DNA of 64,000 nt from Segatella copri (GTDB lineage: Bacteria; Bacteroidota; Bacteroidia; Bacteroidales; Bacteroidaceae): NCBI RefSeq assembly GCF_019127135.1, contig NZ_JAHOEA010000012.1, forward strand, positions 14,133 to 78,132, written 5' to 3'. Positions 50,757 through 59,281 of the stretch are shown here, piece after piece. A program made the position numbers and the translations under genes. The notes under the pieces are model-generated. The model worked only from the letters and a program-made list of their open reading frames with translations, was not told the origin of the DNA and searched no databases. Positions within the stretch are counted from its first letter, which is position 1, and each line of letters starts with the position of its first letter.

Positions 50757-51425
50757 TTAGGATTCGGAATCGCTATCATCGTAAAGTTTCATCAGGCTAC
50801 CATCCTTCAGATATCTCTTCAGGGCTGTCACAACACCTTTCTTCCAGGTATTGATGTTATCTGAAGTAAGCTGGAGCTGATAAACGAGTTTGATGACATG
50901 TTCAATAGGCATACGGTAGCGCAGCACACCGGAAATCAGTTTGGCATAGTTCCAGTATTCAGGATTAAACTTCTCGCTCAATCCCTCAACCGTAATCTTA
51001 TAGCCTCGCTTGTTCACAAACTGGAAGTCGTATCGCTTCAATCCTCCATCCAGAATGGTCTTCACGATCTTTCCTTTGCTTACAGATTTAGGCAGCATGA
51101 TACCCTCGTCCTCATCCTGTAAACCCGTGAAGATTTCGTATGGATGACCGTCGAGCAGTCCTACCAGAGCCACCCATTTCTCCTTATTATTCTGGAATCG
51201 CACCACATCGCATTCCAGTTCTCTAGGTCGCACCTCCATTACTTCAGGAGAGAAAACAGGAAGATGAGTTTCCGCAGAAACAACATTGGCTATCTGATCA
51301 TAGAGTTTATTCCAATCAGCCTGTTCTACCTGATAATTCTGATGAAGTGTAGCCAGATTAGCATTCAATTCATCTATAAGAGCCTTGGAAGCCTCTTCAA
51401 AAGTCATATTTTCAGTATATTTCAT
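50757..51425 (-). CDS. Free-standing homolog of the class II RNR C-terminal region
   Basis: Protein of 222 residues. From about residue 68 to 215 it matches, by my recall, the C-terminal part of Bacteroidota adenosylcobalamin-dependent ribonucleotide reductase (NrdJ): RPRELECDVVRFQNNKEKW, LLDGHPYEIFTG, RYDFQFVNKRGYKITVEGL, NPEYWNYAKLISGVLRY and INTWKKGVVTALKRYL. The catalytic barrel and the terminal cysteine pair of NrdJ are absent. The first 65 residues are different and acidic. A promoter-like box (51449-51456) lies directly upstream, so it is a complete gene rather than the tail of a disrupted one. Function unknown; a regulatory or nucleotide-binding role is a guess. Confidence 0.7.
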   Translation of the reverse strand: MKYTENMTFEEASKALIDELNANLATLHQNYQVEQADWNKLYDQIANVVSAETHLPVFSPEVMEVRPRELECDVVRFQNNKEKWVALVGLLDGHPYEIFTGLQDEDEGIMLPKSVSKGKIVKTILDGGLKRYDFQFVNKRGYKITVEGLSEKFNPEYWNYAKLISGVLRYRMPIEHVIKLVYQLQLTSDNINTWKKGVVTALKRYLKDGSLMKLYDDSDSES

Positions 51426-51448
51426 ATTAAACGTTTCATATTTAGGTG

Positions 51449-51456
51449 CAAAATTA
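51449..51456 (-). promoter_or_regulatory. -7 box of the RNR-tail-like gene
   Basis: TAATTTTG on the minus strand, 24 bases before the ATG, with TTTC 20 bases further upstream in place of TTTG. Confidence 0.5.
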
Positions 51457-51541
51457 AACTTTTATTTCTAAAATCTGAAACGTTTTGGCATATATTTCAC
51501 TAAAAAAGCGAAAGAAAGACAACTTTTTGGGAAACTTTCAC

Positions 51542-51549
51542 TAACTTTG
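51542..51549 (+). promoter_or_regulatory. -7 box of the nitroreductase gene
   Basis: TAACTTTG, 74 bases before the ATG at 51623. The nearest TTTG is too close to serve as the -33 element. Confidence 0.4.
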
Positions 51550-51622
51550 CAGCAAAAATAGGGTTCTGAAATGGAACAGAACTCCTATATATAATAAGGT
51601 ATAATGATAAAATAAAAAAGAT

Positions 51623-52366
51623 ATGGAATCGATTAAGAACAGAACAAGCATCAGGAAATATGCAGAGAAGGAAGTTTCTGAAGAACTCCTGAACCGCCTT
51701 TTGGAAGAGGCAGAGCGCACCCCGACAATGGGAAACCTGCAGCTTTACAGCGTTGTGGTAACAAGAAGTGAAGAAGGAAAGAAGGCACTGGCACCAGCCC
51801 ACTTCAACCAGCCGATGGTAACAGAAGCCCCTGTCGTCCTCACCATCTGTGCTGATTATCGCCGCACAACCCTCTGGGCAGAGAACCGCAAGGGAACCCC
51901 GGGCTATGACAACATTCTCTCTTTTATGAATGCAGCTACCGATGCCCTTCTCTTCACCCAGACCTTCACCAATCTGGCAGAAGAGGCTGGTTTAGGCACC
52001 TGTTTCCTGGGAACTACGGTTTATATGCCAAAGATGATCATCGACACCCTGAAGCTCCCTAAGCTCGTAATGCCAGTAGCCACATTGACCATCGGCTGGC
52101 CGGCAGAGCATCCAGCCCTGAGCGACCGTCTCCCTCTGCGCAGCATCATCCACAACGAGCATTTCGAGGATTATACCCCTGAGAAGATTGACGACTTCTA
52201 TGCAGAAAAGGAAGCTCTTGAAGAGAACAAGGAGTTCGTCCGCATCAACAACGTAGAGACCCTAGCCCAGGTTTTCACCGACATCCGCTATACCAAGAAG
52301 GATTGCGAGGCGATGAGCGTTGGATTTATCGAAGCCCTCAAACAGCAAGGATTTATTAAAAGGTAA
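51623..52366 (+). CDS. Nitroreductase family flavoprotein
   Basis: FMN-dependent NAD(P)H oxidoreductase of 247 residues. The FMN phosphate-binding segment NRTSIRKY is at the N-terminus, followed by EAERTPTMGNLQLY and ALLFTQTFTNLAEEAGLGTCFLGTT, and by TIGWPAEHPALSDRLPL, as in nitroreductase/NfsA-type enzymes. The C-terminal tail (about 200-247) is an added helical part. Physiological substrate unknown; related enzymes reduce quinones or nitroaromatics. Monocistronic. Confidence 0.88.
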   Translation: MESIKNRTSIRKYAEKEVSEELLNRLLEEAERTPTMGNLQLYSVVVTRSEEGKKALAPAHFNQPMVTEAPVVLTICADYRRTTLWAENRKGTPGYDNILSFMNAATDALLFTQTFTNLAEEAGLGTCFLGTTVYMPKMIIDTLKLPKLVMPVATLTIGWPAEHPALSDRLPLRSIIHNEHFEDYTPEKIDDFYAEKEALEENKEFVRINNVETLAQVFTDIRYTKKDCEAMSVGFIEALKQQGFIKR

Positions 52367-52421
52367 AAGGGTAAAAAAGTAAAAAGGTACTTTTTTACCT
52401 TTTTACTTTTTTACCCTTTTA
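52364..52421. terminator. 26-bp perfect hairpin built from 8-bp repeats
   Basis: Arms 52364-52389 and 52396-52421 pair perfectly with a 6-nt loop. The left arm is an array with GTAAAA every 8 bases (52363, 52371, 52379), and it begins inside the nitroreductase stop codon (52364-52366). It terminates this gene and the convergent transporter gene. Almost all pairs are A-T. Confidence 0.8.
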
Positions 52422-52435
52422 AAAGTGCTTTTTCT

Positions 52436-53899
52436 TTATTCTACAACGATTGGCTTGTACTTAGGAACCAATGCCTTCATGATGCACCAGCCTACGAGGT
52501 AAGCAACACTACAGATGCAGAATACAATCATGTAGGCACCTGGCTTGCCATCGAAGCCCATGAAGCTGAAGGCTGAACCCTGACCCTCTGCATAGGTGAA
52601 GAGCATACCGGAGCCCTTGTTGATCAGGAAGGAACCGATACCACCTGCCATCGCACCAATACCGGTGATGGTAGCTACAGTTGACTTAGGGAACATATCA
52701 CCGATGGTAGAATAGAGGTTAGCTGACCAAGCCTGATGACCTGCACCAAGCAAACCGATGATGATAGCTGGCCACCATGCACTGTACTCACCCATAGGCT
52801 GGGCTATCAGACCGAGCAATGGGAAGCAAGCGAAAATCAACATTGCACGCATTCTACCGATATATGGATTCATACCCTTCTTGTCTACAAAGTAGGTTGG
52901 CAAGTAACCACCACCAATACTCAATACAGTTACAATAGCATAGAGAGTGAAGATGAGGGCGATACCCATACCTGAATCTGAAGAATAACCATACTGGTCA
53001 GAGAAATAAGCTGGTGCCCAGAAGAGGAAGAACCACCAAACACCATCAGTCATCAACTTACCTACGATGAATGACCAGGTCTGACGGTAGCTGAAGCACT
53101 TCAGGAAACCGATAGTTTTCTCCTCAGCGGCAGTTTCTGTCTCTTTCTCAGCCTCAACCTTATCGAGGTTTTCATCCTGCTCAATATAAGTAAGCTCAGC
53201 CTTGTTTACATGCTTGCTGTTAGATGGTTTGTCATAGAGCCATACCCAGAGGCCCATCCATACATAACCGAGCACACCGATGATGATGAAAGCCCACTCC
53301 CAGCCCATGCTGCGAGCCAACAATGGAATGGTAGCTGGAGCTGCCAAAGCACCTACAGAAGCACCACTGTTGAAGATAGCGGTAGAGAAAGCACGGTCTT
53401 TCTTAGGGAAATACTCTGCTGTTACCTTGATGGCTGCAGGGAAGTTACCTGCCTCACCCACAGCAAGAATCAAACGGCAAGAGAGGAACAGCCATACACT
53501 GATTGTAGCAATCGCTACGGCTGCATCACTACCAGCCTGTACCATGCGGAGCGCCTCGATAGAATCATATCCTTCCATCTGCATGGCTACCCAACCGCAA
53601 CCGGCGTGCATCACAGCACCTGTTGACCATACGAAGATAGCGATGAGATAACCTTTCTTGGTGCCCATCCAGTCAACGAACTTACCTGCGAAGAGGTTAG
53701 CGATGGCATAGAAGATTGAGAAAAGACCGGTGATGGTACCATAGTGATCATCTGTCCAGTGGAATTCTGGAGCAATGAAGTCTTTCCATGTTAAAGAGAG
53801 AACCTGACGGTCCATGTAATTGACTGTGGTTGCGATGAAGAGCAGCGCACAGATTACCCAACGGAAGTTGGACATTTTGCTTGTTGTAATAGGACTCAT
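52436..53899 (-). CDS. MFS hexuronate transporter, ExuT-like
   Basis: Inner-membrane permease of 487 residues with 12 predicted helices, of the anion:cation symporter branch. The N-terminus RWVICALLFIATTVNYMDRQVLSL is the family's first helix; NSGASVGALAAPATIPLL, WAFIIIGVLGYVWMGLWVWLY and GAGHQAWSANLYSTIGDMFPKSTVATITGIG follow. A charged loop of about 35 residues (KAELTYIEQ to EEKTIGF) joins the two halves. Clustered with kduI, so unsaturated-uronate products or galacturonate/glucuronate are likely substrates. Probably the last gene of a three-gene operon. Confidence 0.88.
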   Translation of the reverse strand: MSPITTSKMSNFRWVICALLFIATTVNYMDRQVLSLTWKDFIAPEFHWTDDHYGTITGLFSIFYAIANLFAGKFVDWMGTKKGYLIAIFVWSTGAVMHAGCGWVAMQMEGYDSIEALRMVQAGSDAAVAIATISVWLFLSCRLILAVGEAGNFPAAIKVTAEYFPKKDRAFSTAIFNSGASVGALAAPATIPLLARSMGWEWAFIIIGVLGYVWMGLWVWLYDKPSNSKHVNKAELTYIEQDENLDKVEAEKETETAAEEKTIGFLKCFSYRQTWSFIVGKLMTDGVWWFFLFWAPAYFSDQYGYSSDSGMGIALIFTLYAIVTVLSIGGGYLPTYFVDKKGMNPYIGRMRAMLIFACFPLLGLIAQPMGEYSAWWPAIIIGLLGAGHQAWSANLYSTIGDMFPKSTVATITGIGAMAGGIGSFLINKGSGMLFTYAEGQGSAFSFMGFDGKPGAYMIVFCICSVAYLVGWCIMKALVPKYKPIVVE

Positions 53900-53955
53900 T
53901 TTGCAAAAAGTTTTTAAGCGTTATACTTATTTTTATTTTAGATTACTATTTAGAC

Positions 53956-53993
53956 GGCAAATCCTGGCTCATGTCATCATAAGCCAGGTTGCC
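53956..53993. terminator. Hairpin between kduI and the ExuT-like gene
   Basis: GGCAA-ATCCTGGCT pairs with AGCCAGG-TTGCC with a one-base bulge. In the direction of transcription (minus) it is not followed by a T-run, so it may be an RNA-stability or attenuation element, not a full terminator. Confidence 0.45.
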
Positions 53994-54008
53994 TTTTATC
54001 TTTTTTCT

Positions 54009-54974
54009 TTATTCCAATGTAGGAATCTTCACTACCTGCATATCGTTGTAGATCAGATTCTCACCTGCCATACCCCAGATAAAGGTATAGTTGCTGGTAC
54101 CTGCTGCACAGTGGATAGACCACTCTGGAGAAATCACAGCCTGCTCGTTGTTCAACCAGATAGGACGTGTCTCCTGTGGCTCACCCATTACGTGAAGAAT
54201 CTTCTGACCTTCTGGTACATTATAATATAGGTAAGTCTCCATACGGCGGAGGTGAGTATGAGCTGGCATGGTGTTCCATACAGAACCCTCCTTCAACTCA
54301 GTAACACCCATCTGCAACTGGCAGGTACGAACACCGGCTACACCGTCGATAATCAACTGGTGGATTACGCGGTCGTTGCTCTCCTTCAGGCTACCAGCCT
54401 TGATGTTGTTGGCATCTTTCAGGGTAACCTTCTTGGTAGGATATGTCTGATGAGCACAAGCGCTGTTCATATAGAACTTAGCTGGCTTAGCTGCATCCTT
54501 GCTGCTTACCTCGATGCTCTTGGCACCACGACCTACGTAGAGAGCCTCCTGGAAACCGAGTGTATACTTCTTGCCGTCAACGGTTACAGTACCCTCGCCA
54601 CCGATGTTGATGATACCCAACTCGCGGTTGTCGAGCAGATTCTTCTGATCGTTTGGCTTGTCTGTATAGAGAGGAGCGATAGAAGTCAGCTTCAGAGGAG
54701 CGGCTGTTGGCTCAGCACCACCGATGAGGAAGCGGTCGAACAGGGTGTATGTCCAGTTTACCTCGCCTGGAGCAAACACCTTCTCGATAGCGAACTCACC
54801 GCGAAGACGGTCTGTTGTATAGTGCTTTGCATCCATCGGATTGCTAGCATAACGAACGTTGTAGTTAGTGTAGGCATTTTCTGCCTTCACTTCATAACCA
54901 CATTTTCCACACTGGCCAAAAGCCTGACTTGCTGTTAATACCATTGCTGCTAATATTAATGTTAATTTCTTCAT
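54009..54974 (-). CDS. kduI: 5-keto-4-deoxyuronate isomerase KduI with a signal peptide
   Basis: Isomerises 5-keto-4-deoxyuronate to 2,5-diketo-3-deoxygluconate. It has 321 residues; E. coli KduI has 278, a difference of 43. The zinc ligands here are His239, His241, Glu246 and His288 (HTHLRRME and SIHCAAG), each exactly 43 past the E. coli residues 196, 198, 203 and 245 as I recall them. The extension is a signal peptide ([20 protein letters not shown]) and a short linker containing CGKCG. The enzyme is cytoplasmic in E. coli; here export to the periplasm is predicted. The start at 54974 is preferred over the in-frame ATG at 55049. Lies between EIIC and the ExuT-like permease. Confidence 0.93.
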   Translation of the reverse strand: MKKLTLILAAMVLTASQAFGQCGKCGYEVKAENAYTNYNVRYASNPMDAKHYTTDRLRGEFAIEKVFAPGEVNWTYTLFDRFLIGGAEPTAAPLKLTSIAPLYTDKPNDQKNLLDNRELGIINIGGEGTVTVDGKKYTLGFQEALYVGRGAKSIEVSSKDAAKPAKFYMNSACAHQTYPTKKVTLKDANNIKAGSLKESNDRVIHQLIIDGVAGVRTCQLQMGVTELKEGSVWNTMPAHTHLRRMETYLYYNVPEGQKILHVMGEPQETRPIWLNNEQAVISPEWSIHCAAGTSNYTFIWGMAGENLIYNDMQVVKIPTLE

Positions 54975-55013
54975 TGTTATCTTGTTTATTATTGATATTT
55001 TATCTTTAGGGGA

Positions 55014-55032
55014 CCAGCGATAGAATCGCTGG
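55014..55032. repeat. 8-bp palindrome CCAGCGAT-AGA-ATCGCTGG
   Basis: Perfect 8-bp stem with a 3-nt loop in the leader of kduI, followed by a run of nine G. The word AATCGCTGGGAA also occurs in the repeat region near 41405. Confidence 0.6.
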
Positions 55033-55073
55033 GAACGGGGGGGGTGCAAAGAGGGAGGAAGGGGTTAAGGTTC

Positions 55074-55110
55074 TTTTTACCTTTTTACCCTTTTACCTTT
55101 TTACTTTTTT
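55074..55110 (-). repeat. Octamer array at the EIIC stop codon
   Basis: On the plus strand TAC recurs at 55078, 55086, 55094 and 55102, that is (TTTTTACC)-type units of exactly 8 bp. The EIIC stop (55101-55103) lies in the array. The same unit builds the hairpin at 52364-52421. Confidence 0.7.
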
Positions 55111-56456
55111 TCCTCCTTCACGATGCGCTGACGGTTGATAACCATCATGGCTACTGTGATGACTGCGAGAACACCCATACCTACGTATGAAAGCTTCACA
55201 CCGCGATAGATAACCCATCCGAAGAGAGAGGATGCGAAATCGAGTGCACCGCCTGAGAATCCGTCAGGGATATGAGCGGCATTATCGCCTGTAGCTGCAT
55301 AAACCTGGTTGGCTGCCAGCGTAAAGTCTGGTGCCATATCGGTAACGAAGTAGAGACCGATGACGAGGGTTACCAGACCGATGATAAGCGTCTTCACCAC
55401 ATTACCTCTTGTAAACGGCAGAATCATTGGGAAGAGGTAGAACATACCTGCCAACGAAGCCAAAGGCAAGAACTGGTTGCCTGGCAGGAAGACTGCGATA
55501 GCAAGGATAACCGGAATCAGAATCACAGATGCTACCAGGGTAGTAGGATGACCGATAACCAGGGCAGGACTCATACCGATATGAACCTTCTTGCCGTTAA
55601 ACTTGGTCTTCACCAACTCCTGTGTCTTCTCAGAGATAGGCTTCAAGCCATCGATAAACAGGGCTGTAATACGGGGAATTAGCTCCATCACAGCACCCAT
55701 CGTTACACCTAGGAAGAGTATCTTCTTGATATCGAGCTGGGCTGCCCAACCTATCAGGGCACCTACGATAACGCCGAGTACCAGTGGCTCGCCGAGCACA
55801 CCGAACTTCTTCTTCAGTCCCTCTGCATCGATATCGAGCTTAGAGAAGCCCGGAATCATATCGAAGAGCTTGTTGAAGACGATAGCGAATGGCATGAAAC
55901 TCTGGCAGAATGGCTGCGGAATTGAGATACCATCCAAATCATAATATTTCTGGAATCTGTCGGCTGTCAGGTCTGCACAAACCAGCGTATTGATGTAGCA
56001 GACGATAGCTGCGAAATAGCCCCAGAGCAAACTCTGACCCATCACGAAGTAAGCCACCGCACCGATAAAGGCGAAGTGCCAGTAGTTCCAGAGGTCGATA
56101 TTTACGGTACGTGTTGTCTTGGTAATCAACATCAGGAAGTTGACACCCAGACATATTGGGATAATCAAAGCTCCCACTGCCGTATTGTAAGCTACAGCTG
56201 CAGCTGCAGGCCATCCCATGTCAAAAACGTTTAACTGTAGGTGGTAGATGTCTGAAATAGCCTTCAATGGGTCGTTGAAGTTGGTAGTCAGCAATGCTGT
56301 TACCACGCCCAAGCCTACGAAACCCACGCCTACGAAGAGTCCCGACTTCAGAGCCTTTCCGAATTTCATGCCAATACACAGACCGATGACCGTGAAGATG
56401 ATAGGCATCATCACGCTCGCACCGAGACTGATAATATAGCTAAATACTTGTTCCAT
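55101..56456 (-). CDS. Orphan PTS EIIC, galactitol family
   Basis: Inner-membrane protein of 451 residues with about 10-12 helices, of the GatC/SgcC type: VMMPIIFTVIGLCIGMKFGKAL at the N-terminus, DMGWPAAAAVAYNTAVGALIIP, and the ends FPMILPFTRGNVVKTLIIGL and HIPDGFSGGALDFASSLFGW. No EIIA or EIIB gene lies beside it, and Bacteroidota mostly lack a sugar PTS, so it may work as a non-phosphorylating transporter. It heads the operon with kduI and the ExuT-like gene, 126 bases upstream of kduI. Confidence 0.85.
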   Translation of the reverse strand: MEQVFSYIISLGASVMMPIIFTVIGLCIGMKFGKALKSGLFVGVGFVGLGVVTALLTTNFNDPLKAISDIYHLQLNVFDMGWPAAAAVAYNTAVGALIIPICLGVNFLMLITKTTRTVNIDLWNYWHFAFIGAVAYFVMGQSLLWGYFAAIVCYINTLVCADLTADRFQKYYDLDGISIPQPFCQSFMPFAIVFNKLFDMIPGFSKLDIDAEGLKKKFGVLGEPLVLGVIVGALIGWAAQLDIKKILFLGVTMGAVMELIPRITALFIDGLKPISEKTQELVKTKFNGKKVHIGMSPALVIGHPTTLVASVILIPVILAIAVFLPGNQFLPLASLAGMFYLFPMILPFTRGNVVKTLIIGLVTLVIGLYFVTDMAPDFTLAANQVYAATGDNAAHIPDGFSGGALDFASSLFGWVIYRGVKLSYVGMGVLAVITVAMMVINRQRIVKEEKK

Positions 56457-56537
56457 TTTAATTTTTTGAATTGTTTAATTGTTAGAAAATACTCGACAAG
56501 GAGCACCCTCTTTTGTCTTTAGATGATTTGTTGTGTG

Positions 56538-56545
56538 CAAAGATA
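56538..56545 (-). promoter_or_regulatory. Promoter -7 box of the EIIC-kduI-MFS operon
   Basis: TATCTTTG on the minus strand, 82 bases before the EIIC ATG, with a weak ATTG about 18 bases upstream. Confidence 0.55.
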
Positions 56546-56597
56546 CACTTTTTTCTTCAATTACAATACGTTTTGAAGGAAAAATTTACGCAAAAAA

Positions 56598-56629
56598 AAT
56601 CCTATCAGAACATTTTCTGATAGGATTTC
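56598..56629 (-). terminator. Terminator after murF-alr
   Basis: AAATCCTATCAG and its complement (56598-56609, 56618-56629) pair, followed on the minus strand by a run of eight T. Confidence 0.85.
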
Positions 56630-56677
56630 TCTATTTTTATACGTTTTTGCACGATTTTTTGCCCCAACGGAGTCCAT

Positions 56678-56726
56678 TCTTCACTCTTCGTTCTTCACTC
56701 TTCACTTTTCCCTTTTCCCTCTTCAC
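56678..56726 (-). repeat. Seven 7-bp repeats after the murF-alr stop
   Basis: On the plus strand contiguous units start at 56678, 56685, 56692, 56699, 56706, 56713 and 56720. Four read TCTTCAC, one TCTTCGT, two TTTTCCC. The array ends 3 bases from the stop codon (56730-56732). Confidence 0.85.
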
Positions 56727-56729
56727 TTC

Positions 56730-59207
56730 CTAGTCCTGGAAGTAAACTCTCTTCACACGGTTACTGATGGTGGTCAGCACCTCGTAAGGGATGGTCTCGA
56801 GGATATCGCTCAGTGTCTGGACAGGCAGATGCTCGCCGAAGATTTCTACCGGATCTCCTTCCTTGCAAGCGATGTCGGTCACGTCTATCATAGCCACATC
56901 CATACAGATGTTGCCCACATATTCTGCCTTCTGGCCGTTCACCAGACAGTAGGCATGACGGTTGCCCAGACGGCGGTTCAGTCCGTCAGCATATCCGATA
57001 GGGATGGCTGCGATGACGCTGTCTCTGTCGAGAATTGTCTTGCGGCTGTAGCCCACACTGTCACCTGCCTTCACGTTGTGCATCTGCAGAATGGTTGTCT
57101 TCAGGGTGCTCACGCAGTTGATGGTCTTGTTGTTGCGCGAATTGATGCCATAGAGTCCGAGTCCCAGACGACACATATCCAGCTGGCGCTCCGGGAAGTG
57201 CTCGATACCTGCCGAATTGCAGATATGGCGCAAAATCTTATGGTCGAAGGCTGCCTGCAACTGCTTGCTGCCCTTGTCGAAGAGTTCAAACTGATGAGCT
57301 GAGAAATCATCGAAGCTGTCGTCATCGCTGCCCACGAAGTGAGAGAACACAGAACGTGGGATGATGGCATTCTGGTGCTTCAGCTTGCCGATGAGTTCCT
57401 CCATATCGTTCTCCGGGTCGAAGCCCATGCGGTGCATGCCGGTATCCAGCTTGATATGGACAGGGAAACCGGTTACGCCCTCTTTCTCGGCTGCCTTGAT
57501 GAGCGCATCGAGCAGACGGAAAGAGTAAACCTCAGGCTCCAGGTCGTAATCGAACATGGTCTTGAAAGCGGTCATCTCCGGATTCATGATCATGATGTTG
57601 CTGGTGATGCCGTTCTTGCGCAGCGTAACACCCTCATCGGCTACAGCCACAGCCAGATAGTCTACACGATGATCCTGCAGAGTCTTGGCTATCTCCACGG
57701 CACCTGCACCGTAGCCGTCTGCCTTGATCATGCATACCAGCTTGGTTTCCGGCTTCATAAACGCACGGTAGTAGTTCAGATTGGCTACCACAGCGTTCAG
57801 ATTCACCTCCAGCGTAGTCTCGTGTACCTTCTGTACCAGCAGTTCGGTGAGCTGGTCAAAGCCAAACTGACGGGCGCCCTTCAGCAGAATCACCTCATCG
57901 CGCAGGGAAGCAAACACCTCGCTGGCGATGAATTCCTCTACATTCGGGAAGAAGAACTTCTCTGAAATCTGAATCTCATCGTGCTGCTTGCAGAGCTCAG
58001 GACCGATACCGATGAACTTTACTACGCCACGCTTGCGGGCTAAATCGCTCACCTCTTTATATAAAGCCTCCGGTTCCTGACCGCTCTGGTAGATGTCGCT
58101 CAATATCAGTGTATGGCGACGGCCGCGATGGTCTGGACGGCGGTTCATGAAGTCGAGAGCGATATCGAGCGAGTTGATATCACTGTTGTAGCTGTCGTTG
58201 ATCAGCGTACATCCGTGCTGTCCTACCTTCACCTCCAGTCTCATTGCCACAGGTTCGAGCTGTGCCATGCGCTTGTCGATATCTTCAGCCGAAAGACCGA
58301 GTTTCGATGCCACGACGGCAGAGATGATGGCATTCTGTACAGATGCATCGTCGATGAACGGGATAGAGAAGCTGTCTTCCTCACCTTTATATATATAGGT
58401 AATCACGCTCACGTTCTGCTGCTTCTCGATGTTCTTCACATAGAAAGGAGCCTCCGGGTTCTTGAGCGACCAGAAGAGTTTCTCGCCCTTATAGTCGGGA
58501 TATTCGGCTATCACCTTGTTGATAACCTCGTCATCGCCATCATAGATTACGGTCTCTGCGTCATGGAAGAGGATGAGTTTCTCCCGGCATTTCTCCTCCA
58601 TGGAAGAGAAGTTCTCCTGATGCGCAGCACCCAGATTGGTCAGTACGGCGATGGTTGGCTGGATGATGTCACGCAGGGCAAGCATCTCGCCAGGCATACT
58701 GATTCCTGCCTCGAAAACGCCCACCTGGGTCTGCTCGTTCATCAGCCATACCGACAATGGCACACCTATCTGAGAGTTGTAACTGCGCGGACTGCGGGTA
58801 ACAAACATGCTTGGCGAGAGCAGTTGGTAGAGCCACTCCTTGACCATGGTCTTGCCGTTTGAACCCGTGATGCCTACGATAGGGATGTTAAACTCGTCAC
58901 GGTGGCGCTCAGCCAGACGCTGGAGAGCCTCAAGCGTGTTTACTACCTTCAGGAAGTTGGCTCCCGGATAATCAGAAGCATAGCCCTTAGGCACATTCGT
59001 TACAACAAAGTTTTTCACACCTCTGCGATACAGCTCAGGGATGTAGTTATGACCATCATTGCGCTCCGACTTGAGCGCAAAGAACAGAGTTTCCTCTGGG
59101 AAACAAAGTGAACGACTATCGGTCAGGATAAAACCGATGTTGGTATCATTGTCTCCATAGCGACGCGCACCTATCAGTGTGGTTACCTTTTCAATAGTAT
59201 ATGTCAT
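56730..59207 (-). CDS. murF-alr: Fused MurF ligase and alanine racemase
   Basis: Bifunctional cell-wall enzyme of 825 residues. The MurF half (about 1-450) adds D-Ala-D-Ala to UDP-MurNAc-tripeptide: the ATP site is TGSNGKT at 114-120, followed by GVFEAGISMPGEM. The Alr half (about 455-825) makes D-Ala: the PLP lysine is Lys495 in MIKADGYGAG, followed by HIKLDTGMHRMG and YVGNICMDVAMIDVT. The fusion is common in Bacteroidota. Both halves keep their motifs. In the Mur ligase site the usual GKT-T/S reads GKTMV. Preceded by the GSCFA gene. Confidence 0.97.
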   Translation of the reverse strand: MTYTIEKVTTLIGARRYGDNDTNIGFILTDSRSLCFPEETLFFALKSERNDGHNYIPELYRRGVKNFVVTNVPKGYASDYPGANFLKVVNTLEALQRLAERHRDEFNIPIVGITGSNGKTMVKEWLYQLLSPSMFVTRSPRSYNSQIGVPLSVWLMNEQTQVGVFEAGISMPGEMLALRDIIQPTIAVLTNLGAAHQENFSSMEEKCREKLILFHDAETVIYDGDDEVINKVIAEYPDYKGEKLFWSLKNPEAPFYVKNIEKQQNVSVITYIYKGEEDSFSIPFIDDASVQNAIISAVVASKLGLSAEDIDKRMAQLEPVAMRLEVKVGQHGCTLINDSYNSDINSLDIALDFMNRRPDHRGRRHTLILSDIYQSGQEPEALYKEVSDLARKRGVVKFIGIGPELCKQHDEIQISEKFFFPNVEEFIASEVFASLRDEVILLKGARQFGFDQLTELLVQKVHETTLEVNLNAVVANLNYYRAFMKPETKLVCMIKADGYGAGAVEIAKTLQDHRVDYLAVAVADEGVTLRKNGITSNIMIMNPEMTAFKTMFDYDLEPEVYSFRLLDALIKAAEKEGVTGFPVHIKLDTGMHRMGFDPENDMEELIGKLKHQNAIIPRSVFSHFVGSDDDSFDDFSAHQFELFDKGSKQLQAAFDHKILRHICNSAGIEHFPERQLDMCRLGLGLYGINSRNNKTINCVSTLKTTILQMHNVKAGDSVGYSRKTILDRDSVIAAIPIGYADGLNRRLGNRHAYCLVNGQKAEYVGNICMDVAMIDVTDIACKEGDPVEIFGEHLPVQTLSDILETIPYEVLTTISNRVKRVYFQD

Positions 59208-59231
59208 TGTCTTGTTATTTAAATATTCTTT

Positions 59232-59281
59232 ATTTTATAAGAGATGATATTTCTCCATTTTATAAGAGATGATATTTCTCC
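59232..59281. repeat. Perfect 25-bp tandem duplication over the GSCFA gene end
   Basis: The same 25 bp occurs at 59232-59256 and 59257-59281. The right copy covers the last codons and stop (59260-59262) of the GSCFA gene. 25 is not a multiple of three, so the duplicated copy is out of frame with the gene. A recent slippage or duplication event. Confidence 0.85.
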
